Of a stretch of DNA of 64,000 bases, positions 43,431 through 52,655 are shown piece after piece. Both the position numbers and the translations under genes were made by a program. The DNA is from DASWJZ01 sp963814905 (GTDB lineage Bacteria; Pseudomonadota; Alphaproteobacteria; Rhizobiales; Afifellaceae), in contig CAWFEM010000008.1 in NCBI GenBank assembly GCA_963814905.1, positions 1 to 64,000 on the forward strand, given 5' to 3'. The notes under the pieces were generated by a model, which did not search any database, had not been told where the DNA came from, and saw only the letters and a program-made list of their open reading frames with translations. Position 1 is the first letter of the stretch; the number at the start of each line of letters is the position of its first letter.

Positions 43431-45038
43431 ATGGCTGTCAGTGCAAATAGGTTGGAACTCCTGCAGATCGCGGATGCGGTCGCGCGCGAGAAGACGATCG
43501 ATCGTCGCATCGTCATCGGCGCCATGGAGGATGCGATCCAGAAGGCGGCGAAGTCCCGCTACGGCGCGGAGACGGATGTGCGCGCCGAGATCGATGAGAA
43601 GACCGGCGAGATTCGTCTTCAGCGGCTGATGGAGGTGGTCGACACGGTGGAGAACGATTCCGCGCAGATCGCCGTGGAGGAAGCGCGTATCCGCAATCCC
43701 GCCGCCCAGGTCGGCGACTACATCTCCGAGCCGCTGCCGCCGCTCGATTACGGCCGCATCGCCGCCCAGTCGGCGAAGCAGGTCATCATGCAGAAGGTGC
43801 GCGAGGCTGAGCGCGACCGCCAGTACGAGGACTTCAAGGACAGGATCGGCGAGATCGTCAACGGCACCGTGAAGCGTGTCGAATACGGCAACGTCATCGT
43901 CGACCTCGGCCGCGGCGAGGCGATCATCCGCCGCGACGAAATGATCCCGCGCGAGACCTTCCGCTACGGCGACCGCGTGCGCGCCTACGTCTACGACGTG
44001 CGCCGCGAGCAGCGGGGCCCGCAGATCTTCCTTTCCCGCACGCATCCGCAGTTCATGGCGAAGCTCTTCACCATGGAAGTGCCGGAGATTTACGACGGCA
44101 TCATCGAGATCAAGTCGGTGGCCCGCGATCCGGGCAGCCGCGCCAAGATCGCGGTCGTCTCGCACGACACCTCGATCGACCCGGTCGGCGCCTGCGTCGG
44201 CATGCGCGGCAGCCGCGTGCAGGCGGTGGTCGGCGAGCTTGCCGGCGAGCGCATCGACATCATCCCGTGGAACCCGGATGCCGCCACCTTCATCGTCAAC
44301 TCGCTGCAGCCGGCCGAGGTCACCAAGGTCGTGCTCGACGAGGAGGCGGAGCGGATCGAGGTCGTCGTCCCCGATGACCAGCTTTCGCTCGCCATCGGCC
44401 GGCGCGGCCAGAACGTGCGTCTCGCCTCGCAGCTCACCGGCTGGGATATCGACATCCTGACGGAGGACGAGGAATCGGAGCGCCGCCAGAAAGAGTTCCA
44501 GGACCGCTCGCAGCTCTTCATGGACGCCCTCGACGTCGACGAGATGGTGGCGCAGCTCCTCGCCTCGGAGGGCTTCGCCAGCGTCGACGAGATCGCTTTC
44601 GTGGAGCTCGACGAGATCGCCTCCATCGAAGGCTTCGACGAGGAGACGGCGGAGGAGCTGCAAACGCGCGCGCGCGAACATCTGGAGAAGGTGGAGGCGG
44701 AGCAGGACACGGAGCGCAAGGCGCTCGGCGTCGAAGACTCGCTGAAGGAGGTGCCCGGCATCACCACCGCCATGATGGTCGCGCTCGGCAAGAACGACGT
44801 CAAGACGCTGGAAGACCTCGCCTATTGCGCCGCCGACGATCTTGTCGGCTGGAGCGAGCGCAAGGATGGCGAGACGGTTCGCTTCGAAGGCGCGTTGCAG
44901 GGTTTCGATGTGTCGCGGCAGGAGGCGGAGCAGATCGTGATGGCGGCGCGGCTGAAGGCCGGGATCGTCACCGAGGCCGACCTCGCCCCGCCGCCCGTCG
45001 AGGAGACAGAGCCTGAGGAGGAGGCGGCCGCCGTTTGA
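43431..45038 (+). CDS. nusA: Transcription elongation/termination factor NusA
   Basis: A 535-residue RNA polymerase-binding factor that modulates pausing, termination and antitermination. The N-terminal RNAP-binding domain covers about residues 1-130, S1 domain about 135-200 (GEIVNGTVKRVEYGNVIVDL), KH1 and KH2 about 230-345 (DPVGACVGMRGSRVQAV; LSLAIGRRGQNVRLASQLTG). The C-terminal helix-hairpin-helix repeats follow (ASIEGFDEETAEEL; VPGITTAMMVALG). It overlaps the next gene by four bases at a TTG start. Confidence 0.97.
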   Translation: MAVSANRLELLQIADAVAREKTIDRRIVIGAMEDAIQKAAKSRYGAETDVRAEIDEKTGEIRLQRLMEVVDTVENDSAQIAVEEARIRNPAAQVGDYISEPLPPLDYGRIAAQSAKQVIMQKVREAERDRQYEDFKDRIGEIVNGTVKRVEYGNVIVDLGRGEAIIRRDEMIPRETFRYGDRVRAYVYDVRREQRGPQIFLSRTHPQFMAKLFTMEVPEIYDGIIEIKSVARDPGSRAKIAVVSHDTSIDPVGACVGMRGSRVQAVVGELAGERIDIIPWNPDAATFIVNSLQPAEVTKVVLDEEAERIEVVVPDDQLSLAIGRRGQNVRLASQLTGWDIDILTEDEESERRQKEFQDRSQLFMDALDVDEMVAQLLASEGFASVDEIAFVELDEIASIEGFDEETAEELQTRAREHLEKVEAEQDTERKALGVEDSLKEVPGITTAMMVALGKNDVKTLEDLAYCAADDLVGWSERKDGETVRFEGALQGFDVSRQEAEQIVMAARLKAGIVTEADLAPPPVEETEPEEEAAAV

Positions 45039-45745
45039 GGGAAGCGCTGAAGGAGAAGGATGCCGGCGACGGTCCGGGCCTTGGCGGCCCGCGCCAGGGC
45101 CGCACGCGCCAGGGCCGCACACGAATGTGCGCGGTCACGCGCGAGGTGCTGCCGGAACGCGACCTGATCCGCTTCGTCGCCGCACCCGACGACACGATCG
45201 TCGCCGATCTGAAGGCGAAGCTTCCCGGGCGCGGAATCTGGGTCGGCGCAAGCCGCGAGACGGTTGCCGAAGCGGTCCGCAGGAACGTCTTCTCCCGCGG
45301 CCTGAAGCGGCCGCTCAAGCCGGATTCCGGGCTTCCCGATCTGGTCGCCGCTCGGCTTGGCGAGCACGCGCTCGGGCGTCTCGGCCTGGCGCGCAAGGCG
45401 GGGCAGGCGGTCGCCGGCTTCGCCAAGGTCGAGGCGGCGGTTTCGCGCGGCGAGGTCGCGGGGCTCGTGATCGCGGCCGATGCCGCCGAGGACGGCGTGC
45501 GCAAGATGCACCAGGCGCTTCGCCGCGGCTTCGGCGACGCCGTGCCGGTCCCCGTTATCCGCCTCTTCAGTGCGGCGGAATTGGGTTTGGCAATCGGCCG
45601 GCCAGATGTGATACATGCAGCCGTGCTCCGAGGCCCGGCTGGCGTAAGTTTCGTGGAAGCGGCGATCCGCCTCCAGCGCTATGTCGCGGTGAGCGATGTC
45701 GGGCTGGAAGCGCGGGCTGCCGAGCCCTTGGGAATTGATGAATGA
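45035..45745 (+). CDS. RNA-binding protein: YlxR (DUF448) plus L7Ae-like domain
   Basis: A 236-residue protein with two RNA-binding domains. The YlxR/DUF448 part (residues about 28-95) contains RTRMCAVTREVLPERDLIRF, and the L7Ae-like part (about 105-215) has GLARKAGQAVAGFAKVEAAV. Such fusions are usual between nusA and infB in alphaproteobacteria; the role is unclear, though YlxR can influence rRNA processing or transcription. The start is TTG at 45035 overlapping the nusA stop; an internal ATG at 45125 is possible. It contains a small GRTRQGRTR internal repeat. Confidence 0.85.
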   Translation: MREALKEKDAGDGPGLGGPRQGRTRQGRTRMCAVTREVLPERDLIRFVAAPDDTIVADLKAKLPGRGIWVGASRETVAEAVRRNVFSRGLKRPLKPDSGLPDLVAARLGEHALGRLGLARKAGQAVAGFAKVEAAVSRGEVAGLVIAADAAEDGVRKMHQALRRGFGDAVPVPVIRLFSAAELGLAIGRPDVIHAAVLRGPAGVSFVEAAIRLQRYVAVSDVGLEARAAEPLGIDE

Positions 45746-48306
45746 GTGATACGACTAGTAAGGACAAGACGTTACGCGTGGGCGGCCGCAAGCCGCTGTC
45801 GCTGAAGCGCGATACCGACACCGTCCGCCAGAGCTTCTCCGGCGGCCGCTCCAAGGCGGTCACGGTGGAGCGCAAGCGGCGGCGCGTGGCCGGGCCGGGC
45901 GAGCGGGCGGAGCCCTCCGCGCCGGCTGCGGAAGAGGCGCCCGTCGCCGCCGAGCCAGCGCGGCCGCGCGTCAGCGCCCGCAAGGCGGAGAGCGAGGCCG
46001 CGGCACCCGCGCCGGCGCGCCCGCGTACCGGCAGTGTCGTCCTGCGCACGCTCACCGACGAGGAGCGCGATGCGCGTGCCCAGGCGCTGGCCGAGGCGCG
46101 AGTCCGCGAGGCCGAGGAACGCCGGCAGGCGGAGATCGATTCCCAGCGCCGCGTGGAGGAAGAGGCGCAGCTTGCGCGCGAGCGCACCGAGGCGGAACGC
46201 CGTCAGGTGGAGGAAGAGGCGCGCAAGGAGTTTGAGGAACAGGCGCGGCGGCGTGGCGAGGACGAAGCACGTCGGCGTCTTGGCGAGGAAGCCGCGCCCG
46301 CGCGCCCGGCGGTCGCCGAAACACCGGCCGGTGCGCGTCCGGCGCTTCGTCCCAAGCGCCTTGAAACGCCGAAGCCCACCCGCACCAAGACGCCGGGCGG
46401 CGCAGATCGCAGGCGCGGCCGCCTGACCGTCACCAACGCGCTTGAAGCCTCGGAGAGCGAACGCGAGCGCTCGCTCGCCTCCGTGCGGCGCAAGCGCGAG
46501 AAGCAGCAACGCCAGCTGCACGGCTTCACGCCCACGCAGGAGAAGATCGTCCGCGACGTCGTTATCCCGGAGGCCATCACCGTGCAGGAGCTGGCCAACC
46601 GTATGGCGGAGCGCGCCGTCGACGTGATCCGCCTGCTCATGAAGGACGGCCAGCTGGTTAAGATCACCGACGTGCTCGACGCCGACACCGCACAGATCGT
46701 GACGGAGGAGATGGGCCACAACGTCCGCCGCGTCGCCGCCGCCGACGTTGAGGAAGGGCTTTTCGACAAGCCCGATCCGGAAGAGACGCTGCAGCCGCGC
46801 CCGCCGATCGTCACCATCATGGGCCACGTCGATCACGGCAAGACCTCGCTTCTCGACGCCATCCGCGAGGCCAATGTCGTCTCCACCGAGGCGGGCGGCA
46901 TCACCCAGCATATCGGCGCCTATCAGATCGAGAAGGACGGTCAGAAGGTCACCTTCATCGACACGCCGGGCCACGAGGCGTTCACCGCCATGCGGGCGCG
47001 TGGCGCACAGGCGACCGACATCGCTATTCTTGTCGTCGCCGCCGATGACGGCGTGATGCCGCAGACGATCGAATCGATCAATCACGCCCGCGCGGCCGGT
47101 GTCCCGATCATCGTGGCGATCAACAAGATCGACAAGCAGGGCGCCGATCCGAATCGTGTCAGGACCGAGCTCTTGAGCCACGAGATCGTGGTGGAATCGA
47201 TGGGCGGCGAGACGCTCGAAGTGGAAGTCTCGGCGTTGAAGCACACCAACCTCGACAAGCTGCTGGAAGCCATCCTGCTGCAGGCCGAGGTGCTGAACTT
47301 GCGGGCCAATCCCGACCGCGCGGCGGAGGGCATCGTCGTCGAGGCGCAGCTCGACCGCGGCCGCGGACCGGTCGCCACCGTGCTCGTGCAGCGCGGCACG
47401 CTGCATGTCGGCGACATCATCGTGGCCGGCGCCGAATGGGGCCGCGTGCGCGCGCTGATCAACGATCGCAGCGAGCAGGTGCGCGAGGCGGGACCCTCGA
47501 CCCCGGTCGAAGTGCTCGGTTTCCAGGCAACGCCTGAGGCCGGCGACCGGCTCGGCGTCGTGGAGAACGAGGCGCGCGCCCGCGAGGTCACCGAATATCG
47601 CCAGCATCTGAAGCGCGAGAAGACCGCGGCGCACGCCGCCGGCATGCGCGGCTCGCTCGAGCAGATGATGAGCCGCCTTGGTACGCAGGGGAAGAGCCTC
47701 TTCCCGATCCTGATCAAGGGCGACGTGCAGGGCTCGGTCGAGGCGATCGTGCAGGCGCTGGAAAAGCTCGGCACCGAGGAGGTGGCGGCGCAGGTCATGC
47801 ATGCCGGCGTCGGCGGCATCACCGAGTCGGACGTCAATCTCGCGGCGACATCGGAGGCGCCGATCATCGGCTTCAACGTTCGCGCCAATGCTCAGGCGCG
47901 CGACGCGGCGGAGCGTGAAGGCATCGAGATCCGCTACTACAACATCATCTACGACCTGGTGGACGACATCAGGAAGGCGATGTCGGGCCTGCTCTCGCCG
48001 GAGCGGCGCGAGACCTTCCTCGGCAACGCCGAGATCCTGGAGGTGTTCAACATCTCCAAGGTCGGCAAGGTCGCCGGCTGCCGCGTCACCGAAGGCAAGG
48101 TGGAGCGCGGCGCGAGCGTCCGCCTGATCCGCGACAACGTCGTCATCCACGAAGGCAAGCTCTCGACCTTGAAGCGCTTCAAGGACGAGGTGCGCGAGGT
48201 GCCGGTCGGTCAGGAATGCGGCATGGCCTTCGAGAAATACGAGGACATGCGCGTCGGCGACGTGATCGAGTGCTACCGCGTCGAGGAGATCGCACGCTCG
48301 CTCTAG
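45742..48306 (+). CDS. infB: Translation initiation factor IF-2
   Basis: An 854-residue GTPase that places initiator tRNA on the 30S subunit. Residues about 1-260 form the charged, repetitive N-terminal region of alphaproteobacterial IF-2. The IF2 N domain lies near 270-330. The G-domain spans 355-520, with G1 GHVDHGKTSLLDAI, G3 DTPGHEAF and G4 NKIDK. Domains II, III and IV follow. The start overlaps the previous stop (ATGA). Confidence 0.98.
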   Translation: MSDTTSKDKTLRVGGRKPLSLKRDTDTVRQSFSGGRSKAVTVERKRRRVAGPGERAEPSAPAAEEAPVAAEPARPRVSARKAESEAAAPAPARPRTGSVVLRTLTDEERDARAQALAEARVREAEERRQAEIDSQRRVEEEAQLARERTEAERRQVEEEARKEFEEQARRRGEDEARRRLGEEAAPARPAVAETPAGARPALRPKRLETPKPTRTKTPGGADRRRGRLTVTNALEASESERERSLASVRRKREKQQRQLHGFTPTQEKIVRDVVIPEAITVQELANRMAERAVDVIRLLMKDGQLVKITDVLDADTAQIVTEEMGHNVRRVAAADVEEGLFDKPDPEETLQPRPPIVTIMGHVDHGKTSLLDAIREANVVSTEAGGITQHIGAYQIEKDGQKVTFIDTPGHEAFTAMRARGAQATDIAILVVAADDGVMPQTIESINHARAAGVPIIVAINKIDKQGADPNRVRTELLSHEIVVESMGGETLEVEVSALKHTNLDKLLEAILLQAEVLNLRANPDRAAEGIVVEAQLDRGRGPVATVLVQRGTLHVGDIIVAGAEWGRVRALINDRSEQVREAGPSTPVEVLGFQATPEAGDRLGVVENEARAREVTEYRQHLKREKTAAHAAGMRGSLEQMMSRLGTQGKSLFPILIKGDVQGSVEAIVQALEKLGTEEVAAQVMHAGVGGITESDVNLAATSEAPIIGFNVRANAQARDAAEREGIEIRYYNIIYDLVDDIRKAMSGLLSPERRETFLGNAEILEVFNISKVGKVAGCRVTEGKVERGASVRLIRDNVVIHEGKLSTLKRFKDEVREVPVGQECGMAFEKYEDMRVGDVIECYRVEEIARSL

Positions 48307-48347
48307 TCGCCGACACGGCGACGCCGAAGGGTAGCTTCAACATTGAT

Positions 48348-48446
48348 GTCGTCATCGCCGGACTTGATCCGGCGATCCATTCCGTGGCGTTGCAAGATTC
48401 GTGACGGGTGCGAAATGGATGCCCGGGCCAAGCCCGGGCATGACGG
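48348..48446. repeat. Double-hairpin palindromic repeat, copy 5, inside the infB-rbfA spacer
   Basis: Outer GTCGTCAT/ATGACGGC. First hairpin CGCCGG-ACTTGAT-CCGGCG. Second hairpin GCCCGGG-CCAA-GCCCGGGC. The inner right boundary is slightly decayed (CGAAATGG). It lies in the middle of a cotranscribed operon. The first codons that could precede rbfA in this frame are its translation and are not part of the protein. Confidence 0.85.
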
Positions 48447-48460
48447 CAATTTCAAAGGTC

Positions 48461-48943
48461 ATGTCTGGAAATTCGATGCCTCGTCTTGAGACCCGCAAAT
48501 CCGGCCCCTCCCAGCGCCAGCTTCGGGTCGGCGAGCTGGTGCGCCATGCACTCGCCGAGGTCTTCGCACGCGGCGAGGCGGGCCTGGAGCTCGACGGCGT
48601 GCTCATCTCTTTCGCCGAAGTCCGCATGTCGCCCGATCTGAAGCACGCCACCGTGCTCGTCGCGCCGCTCGCCAAGGACGATCCGGAAACGCTGGTGGCG
48701 ACGCTCAATCGTAACGCGAAGATGTTGCGCGGAAAGATCACGCCGGCGCTGAAGCAGATGCGCTCCATGCCGGACCTGAAATTCCACCTCGATACGCGCT
48801 TCGAGGATGATGCGCGCATCGACGCGCTGCTGCGCTCGCCGGAGGTGGCGCGTGATCTGAAGCATGATCCCGAAAAATGGAAACCGGTTTTCGGACAAGA
48901 TCGTGCTGGAACAACGAAACACGACGACAAGGACCAAGACTGA
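48461..48943 (+). CDS. rbfA: Ribosome-binding factor A
   Basis: A 160-residue KH-like protein that binds 16S rRNA helix 1 and is required for late 30S maturation and cold adaptation. The core opens SQRQLRVGELVRHALAEVFA and has DGVLISFAEVRMSPDLKHAT and LKFHLDTRFEDDARIDALL. The start is ambiguous between 48461 and 48476. The C-terminal stretch from KHDPEKWKPVFG on is a translated palindromic repeat (48861-48907). Its stop overlaps the truB start. Confidence 0.93.
   Translation: MSGNSMPRLETRKSGPSQRQLRVGELVRHALAEVFARGEAGLELDGVLISFAEVRMSPDLKHATVLVAPLAKDDPETLVATLNRNAKMLRGKITPALKQMRSMPDLKFHLDTRFEDDARIDALLRSPEVARDLKHDPEKWKPVFGQDRAGTTKHDDKDQD
48861..48907. repeat. Palindromic element inside the 3' end of rbfA
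   Basis: Outer arms AGCATGATC and GATCGTGCT, and inner arms CCGAAAA and TTTTCGG. This is the widespread Rhizobiales palindrome that begins AGCATGATCCCGAAAA. Here it is in frame and supplies residues KHDPEKWKPVFGQDRA of RbfA. Confidence 0.8.
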
Positions 48944-49908
48944 TGGGGCGCCGCGACAGGGGCAGGAAGGTCGACGGCTGGCTCGTCTTCGACAAGCCGG
49001 TCGGCATGACGTCGACCGAGGCCGTGGCGCGGGTGAAGCGCCTCTTCGACGCGGCAAAGGCCGGGCATGCCGGGACCCTCGATCCACTGGCCTCCGGCTC
49101 GCTGCCGATCGCGCTCGGCGAAGCGACAAAGACCGTGAGCCTCGTCATGGACGGGCGCAAGATTTACCGCTTCACCGTCCGCTGGGGCGAGGAGACGACG
49201 ACCGACGATGCGGAGGGGCCGGTCGCGGCGACGTCCGAACACCGCCCGAGCGCGGACGACATCCGCGCCGTCCTGCCGGAATTCACCGGCCGGATCAGCC
49301 AGGTTCCCCCGCGTTTCTCGGCCATCAAGATCGCCGGCGAGCGCGCCTACGACCTCGCCCGCGAGGGCGAGATCGTGGAGCTTGAGCCGCGCGAGATCCT
49401 CATCCACCGGCTTGAGCTGGTGGATGCCCCGGACGCCGATCACGCTGTGTTTCAGGCCGAATGCGGCAAAGGCGCCTATGTCCGGGCGCTTGCCCGCGAC
49501 ATGGGCCGGCGGCTCGGCACGCACGGCCACGTTGTCGCGCTCCGCCGCCTCGCCGTTGGCCCGTTCAGCGAAGCCGACATGATTTCACTGGAAAAGCTGG
49601 AGGAGTTGCGCCATAAGGCCGGGACTTCCGACGGCCTTGGGGCCGAGGAGGCTCTGCTTTCGGTTGCGACAGCGCTGGACGACATCCCGGCGCTCGCCAT
49701 GACCGAAAGGGATGCGGCGAGGCTGCGACGCGGCCAGGCCGTCATCCTGAGAGGACGGGATGCGCCCGTCATGTCTGGCCCAGCTTACGCGATTTTCGGC
49801 GGTCTTCCCGTCGCGCTGGGCGAGGTGGACAAGGGCGCTTTCAATCCCAAGCGTGTGTTCAATCTGGCCGAGGCGCGCGAGCGGCCCGGCAATGAAAATC
49901 GAGGATGA
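48943..49908 (+). CDS. truB: tRNA pseudouridine(55) synthase
   Basis: A 321-residue enzyme that makes pseudouridine at position 55 of the tRNA T-loop. The catalytic aspartate is D47 in AGHAGTLDPLASG. Other conserved stretches are GWLVFDKPVGMTSTEAV, DGRKIYRFTVRWGEETTTDD and GKGAYVRALARDMGRRLGT. A C-terminal PUA-like segment ends the protein. The start at 48943 overlaps the rbfA stop by one base (TGATG). Confidence 0.97.
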   Translation: MGRRDRGRKVDGWLVFDKPVGMTSTEAVARVKRLFDAAKAGHAGTLDPLASGSLPIALGEATKTVSLVMDGRKIYRFTVRWGEETTTDDAEGPVAATSEHRPSADDIRAVLPEFTGRISQVPPRFSAIKIAGERAYDLAREGEIVELEPREILIHRLELVDAPDADHAVFQAECGKGAYVRALARDMGRRLGTHGHVVALRRLAVGPFSEADMISLEKLEELRHKAGTSDGLGAEEALLSVATALDDIPALAMTERDAARLRRGQAVILRGRDAPVMSGPAYAIFGGLPVALGEVDKGAFNPKRVFNLAEARERPGNENRG

Positions 49909-49911
49909 CCG

Positions 49912-50181
49912 ATGTCGATCACGCCAGATCGCAAACAGGAATTGATGAAGGAATACGCGACGAAATCCGGCGACACGGGCTCGCCCGAAGTACAGGTCGC
50001 CATCCTGTCGGAGCGTATCTCCAATCTCACCGAGCACTTCAAGAGCCACGTGAAGGACAACCATTCGCGGCGTGGGCTCCTGAAGCTCGTTTCGCAGCGC
50101 CGTCGTCTTCTCGACTATCTGAAGACGAAGGACACCGAGCGCTATCAGGCGCTCATCTCGCGCCTTGGACTGCGCCGCTAA
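49912..50181 (+). CDS. rpsO: 30S ribosomal protein S15 (uS15)
   Basis: An 89-residue ribosomal protein with the family blocks EYATKSGDTGSPEVQVAILS and HSRRGLLKLVSQRRRLLDYL. It starts three bases after the truB stop behind GAGGAT. The conserved rpsO-pnp pairing follows. The 172 bases to pnp may hold the post-transcriptional control region found in other bacteria; no specific structure is claimed. Confidence 0.98.
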   Translation: MSITPDRKQELMKEYATKSGDTGSPEVQVAILSERISNLTEHFKSHVKDNHSRRGLLKLVSQRRRLLDYLKTKDTERYQALISRLGLRR

Positions 50182-50353
50182 GGCGCAAGGCGCGTGCGCT
50201 TAAGCGACAGGGGTCGCAGGCGCATTTGTCCGAGAACGCAGGAACTAAGGCCATGGCAGGATCGCCGGTCGCTTCTGAAGCTGGATTCCAGCCTCCGAAG
50301 CGCCCCGCCGTCTTGCGCATGGCCTGTCCTGCATCCGAACGAAAGGACTAGGC

Positions 50354-52480
50354 ATGTTTGATATTGAGAAAGTTGAAATCGACTGGGGCGGACGGACGCT
50401 CGTTCTGGAATCCGGGCGCGTAGCCCGCCAGGCCGACGGCGCGGTGCTCGCCACCTACGGCGAGACCACGGTTCTCGCCACCGTCGTCTCCATGAAGGAG
50501 CCGAAGCCCGGCTTCGACTTCTTCCCGCTCACCGTGAACTACCAGGAGCGCTACTACGCCGCCGGCCGCATTCCGGGCGGCTTCTTCAAGCGCGAAGGCC
50601 GCCCGACGGAGAAGGAGACGCTGACCTCGCGCCTGATCGACCGGCCGATCCGGCCGCTCTTCGCCGACGGCTACAAGAACGAGACGCAGGTCGTCGTCAC
50701 CGTGCTCAGTCACGATCTTGAGAATGACCCCGACATCGTCGGCATGGTCGCCGCATCAGCGGCGCTGACGCTTTCCGGCGTGCCCTTCATGGGCCCGATC
50801 GCCGCGGCGCGCGTCGGCTACATCAACGGCAGCTATGTGCTCAATCCGCTGGTCGAAGACGTGAAGGGCTCGCAGCTCGACCTGGTCGTCGCCGGCACCG
50901 CCGACGCGGTCTTGATGGTGGAATCGGAGGCGCATCAGCTCGCCGAGGACGTGATGCTCGGCGCCGTCATGTTCGGCCACCGCTCCTTCCAGCCGGTGAT
51001 CGACGCGATCATCAAGCTCGCCGAGCGCGCCGCCAAGGAGCCGCGCGACTTCAAGCAGCCCGACGTCTCGGAGATCGAGAAGGCGGTGCTGGAGATCGCC
51101 GAAGGCGATCTTCGCGAGGCTTATAAGATCACCGAGAAGCAGCAGCGCTATACCGCCGTCGACGCGGTGAAGGCGAAGGTGATGACCGCGCTCTTCCCCG
51201 AAGACGCCGAGCCGCGCTTCGACAAGGAGAAGGTGGCGGCCGTCTTCAAGGACCTGCAGGCGAAGATCGTCCGCTGGAACATCCTCGACACCGGCGGACG
51301 CATCGACGGACGCGACCTGAAGACGGTGCGCCCGATCCTCTCGGAGGTCGGCGTGCTGCCGCGCGCGCACGGTTCGGCGCTGTTCACACGCGGCGAGACG
51401 CAGGCGCTCGTGGTCGCGACCTTGGGCACCGGCGAGGACGAGCAGATGATCGACGGCCTTGAAGGCACCTACAAGGTGGCCTTCATGCTGCACTACAACT
51501 TCCCCCCCTACTCGGTGGGCGAAACCGGCCGCATGGGCTCGCCCGGCCGCCGCGAGATCGGCCACGGCAAGCTCGCCTGGCGCGCCATCCGTCCGATCCT
51601 GCCGGCGAACCACGAGTTCCCCTATACGATGCGCGTCGTCTCCGAGATCACCGAGTCGAACGGCTCGTCCTCGATGGCGACCGTGTGCGGCACCTCGCTG
51701 GCGCTGATGGATGCCGGCGTGCCCTTGAAGGCGCCGGTCGCCGGCATCGCCATGGGCCTGATCAAGGAGGACGACCGCTTCGCCGTGCTCTCCGACATTC
51801 TCGGCGACGAGGATCATCTCGGCGACATGGACTTCAAGGTCGCCGGCACCGCGGACGGCATCACCTCGCTGCAGATGGACATCAAGATCCAGGGCATCAC
51901 CGAGGAGATCATGAAGGTGGCGCTCGACCAGGCGAAGGACGGGCGTCTGCACATTCTCGGCGAGATGCGCAAAGCGCTCGGCGAGGCGCGCGCCGAGCTC
52001 GGCGAGCATGCACCGCGCATCGAGATGATCAAGATCCCGGTCGACAAGATTCGCGAAGTGATCGGCACCGGCGGCAAGGTGATCCGCGAGATCGTGGAGA
52101 AGACCGGTGCCAAGATCAACGTCGACGATGACGGGACCATCAAGGTGGCCTCCGCCAACGCCGATTCGATCCGCGCGGCGCTGAAATGGATCCAGGGGAT
52201 CGCGGCGGAGCCGGAGCCCGGTCAGATCTATCAGGGCACCGTCGTCAAGGTCGTCGACTTCGGCGCGTTCGTGAACTTCTTCGGTTCGCGCGACGGCCTC
52301 GTTCACGTGTCGCAGCTCGCCCCGCACCGCGTCGCCAACGTCAAGGACGTGGTGAATGAGGGCGACAAGGTCTGGGTCAAGTTCATGGGCTCCGACGAGC
52401 GCGGCAAGGTGCGGCTCTCCATGAAGGTCGTCGACCAGGCGAGCGGCCAGGAGATCAAGAGCGACGACGCCGCCGCTTAA
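50354..52480 (+). CDS. pnp: Polyribonucleotide nucleotidyltransferase (PNPase)
   Basis: A 708-residue phosphorolytic 3'-5' exoribonuclease and a component of the degradosome. Two RNase PH-like domains (about 10-230 and 315-550) flank a helical linker; the second has GETQALVVATLGTG and FPYTMRVVSEITESNGSSSM. KH follows at about 555-615 (IREVIGTGGKVIREIVEKTG), then an S1 domain at about 622-695 (GQIYQGTVVKVVDFGAFVNF). Standard length. An intrinsic terminator follows the stop. Confidence 0.98.
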   Translation: MFDIEKVEIDWGGRTLVLESGRVARQADGAVLATYGETTVLATVVSMKEPKPGFDFFPLTVNYQERYYAAGRIPGGFFKREGRPTEKETLTSRLIDRPIRPLFADGYKNETQVVVTVLSHDLENDPDIVGMVAASAALTLSGVPFMGPIAAARVGYINGSYVLNPLVEDVKGSQLDLVVAGTADAVLMVESEAHQLAEDVMLGAVMFGHRSFQPVIDAIIKLAERAAKEPRDFKQPDVSEIEKAVLEIAEGDLREAYKITEKQQRYTAVDAVKAKVMTALFPEDAEPRFDKEKVAAVFKDLQAKIVRWNILDTGGRIDGRDLKTVRPILSEVGVLPRAHGSALFTRGETQALVVATLGTGEDEQMIDGLEGTYKVAFMLHYNFPPYSVGETGRMGSPGRREIGHGKLAWRAIRPILPANHEFPYTMRVVSEITESNGSSSMATVCGTSLALMDAGVPLKAPVAGIAMGLIKEDDRFAVLSDILGDEDHLGDMDFKVAGTADGITSLQMDIKIQGITEEIMKVALDQAKDGRLHILGEMRKALGEARAELGEHAPRIEMIKIPVDKIREVIGTGGKVIREIVEKTGAKINVDDDGTIKVASANADSIRAALKWIQGIAAEPEPGQIYQGTVVKVVDFGAFVNFFGSRDGLVHVSQLAPHRVANVKDVVNEGDKVWVKFMGSDERGKVRLSMKVVDQASGQEIKSDDAAA

Positions 52481-52510
52481 GCGGCCCGCATCGCTTTGCA
52501 CGAAACACGA

Positions 52511-52534
52511 AGGGCGCCCGCGGGCGCCCTTTTT
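52511..52534 (+). terminator. Intrinsic terminator after pnp
   Basis: The perfect stem AGGGCGCC/GGCGCCCT with a CGCG loop runs into TTTT. It closes the long rimP-to-pnp transcription unit. Confidence 0.92.
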
Positions 52535-52571
52535 CGTTCGCGACGTCACATCGCCGCAGCTCTCTCAGACT

Positions 52572-52655
52572 GTCGTCATTGCCGGACTTGATCCGGCAAT
52601 CCATTCCGTGGCCCTGAAGCCGGGCCGGCGGGCGCGACGGAATGCATGCTGGGGA
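52572..52655. repeat. Double-hairpin palindromic repeat, copy 6 (second hairpin decayed)
   Basis: Outer GTCGTCAT and the first hairpin ATTGCCGG-ACTTGAT-CCGGCAAT are intact, as is CCATTCCGTGG. The right half is eroded to CGGAATGCATGCTGGGGATC and lacks the closing boundary. The stop of the convergent GGDEF-EAL gene lies within its decayed end. Confidence 0.75.

Noticed and set aside
45772..48150. A 792-codon open frame antisense to infB
   Set aside because: It is a consequence of the GC-rich codon bias of infB; the product is a run of Arg/Ala/Asp/Leu with no domain, and infB is certain on the other strand.
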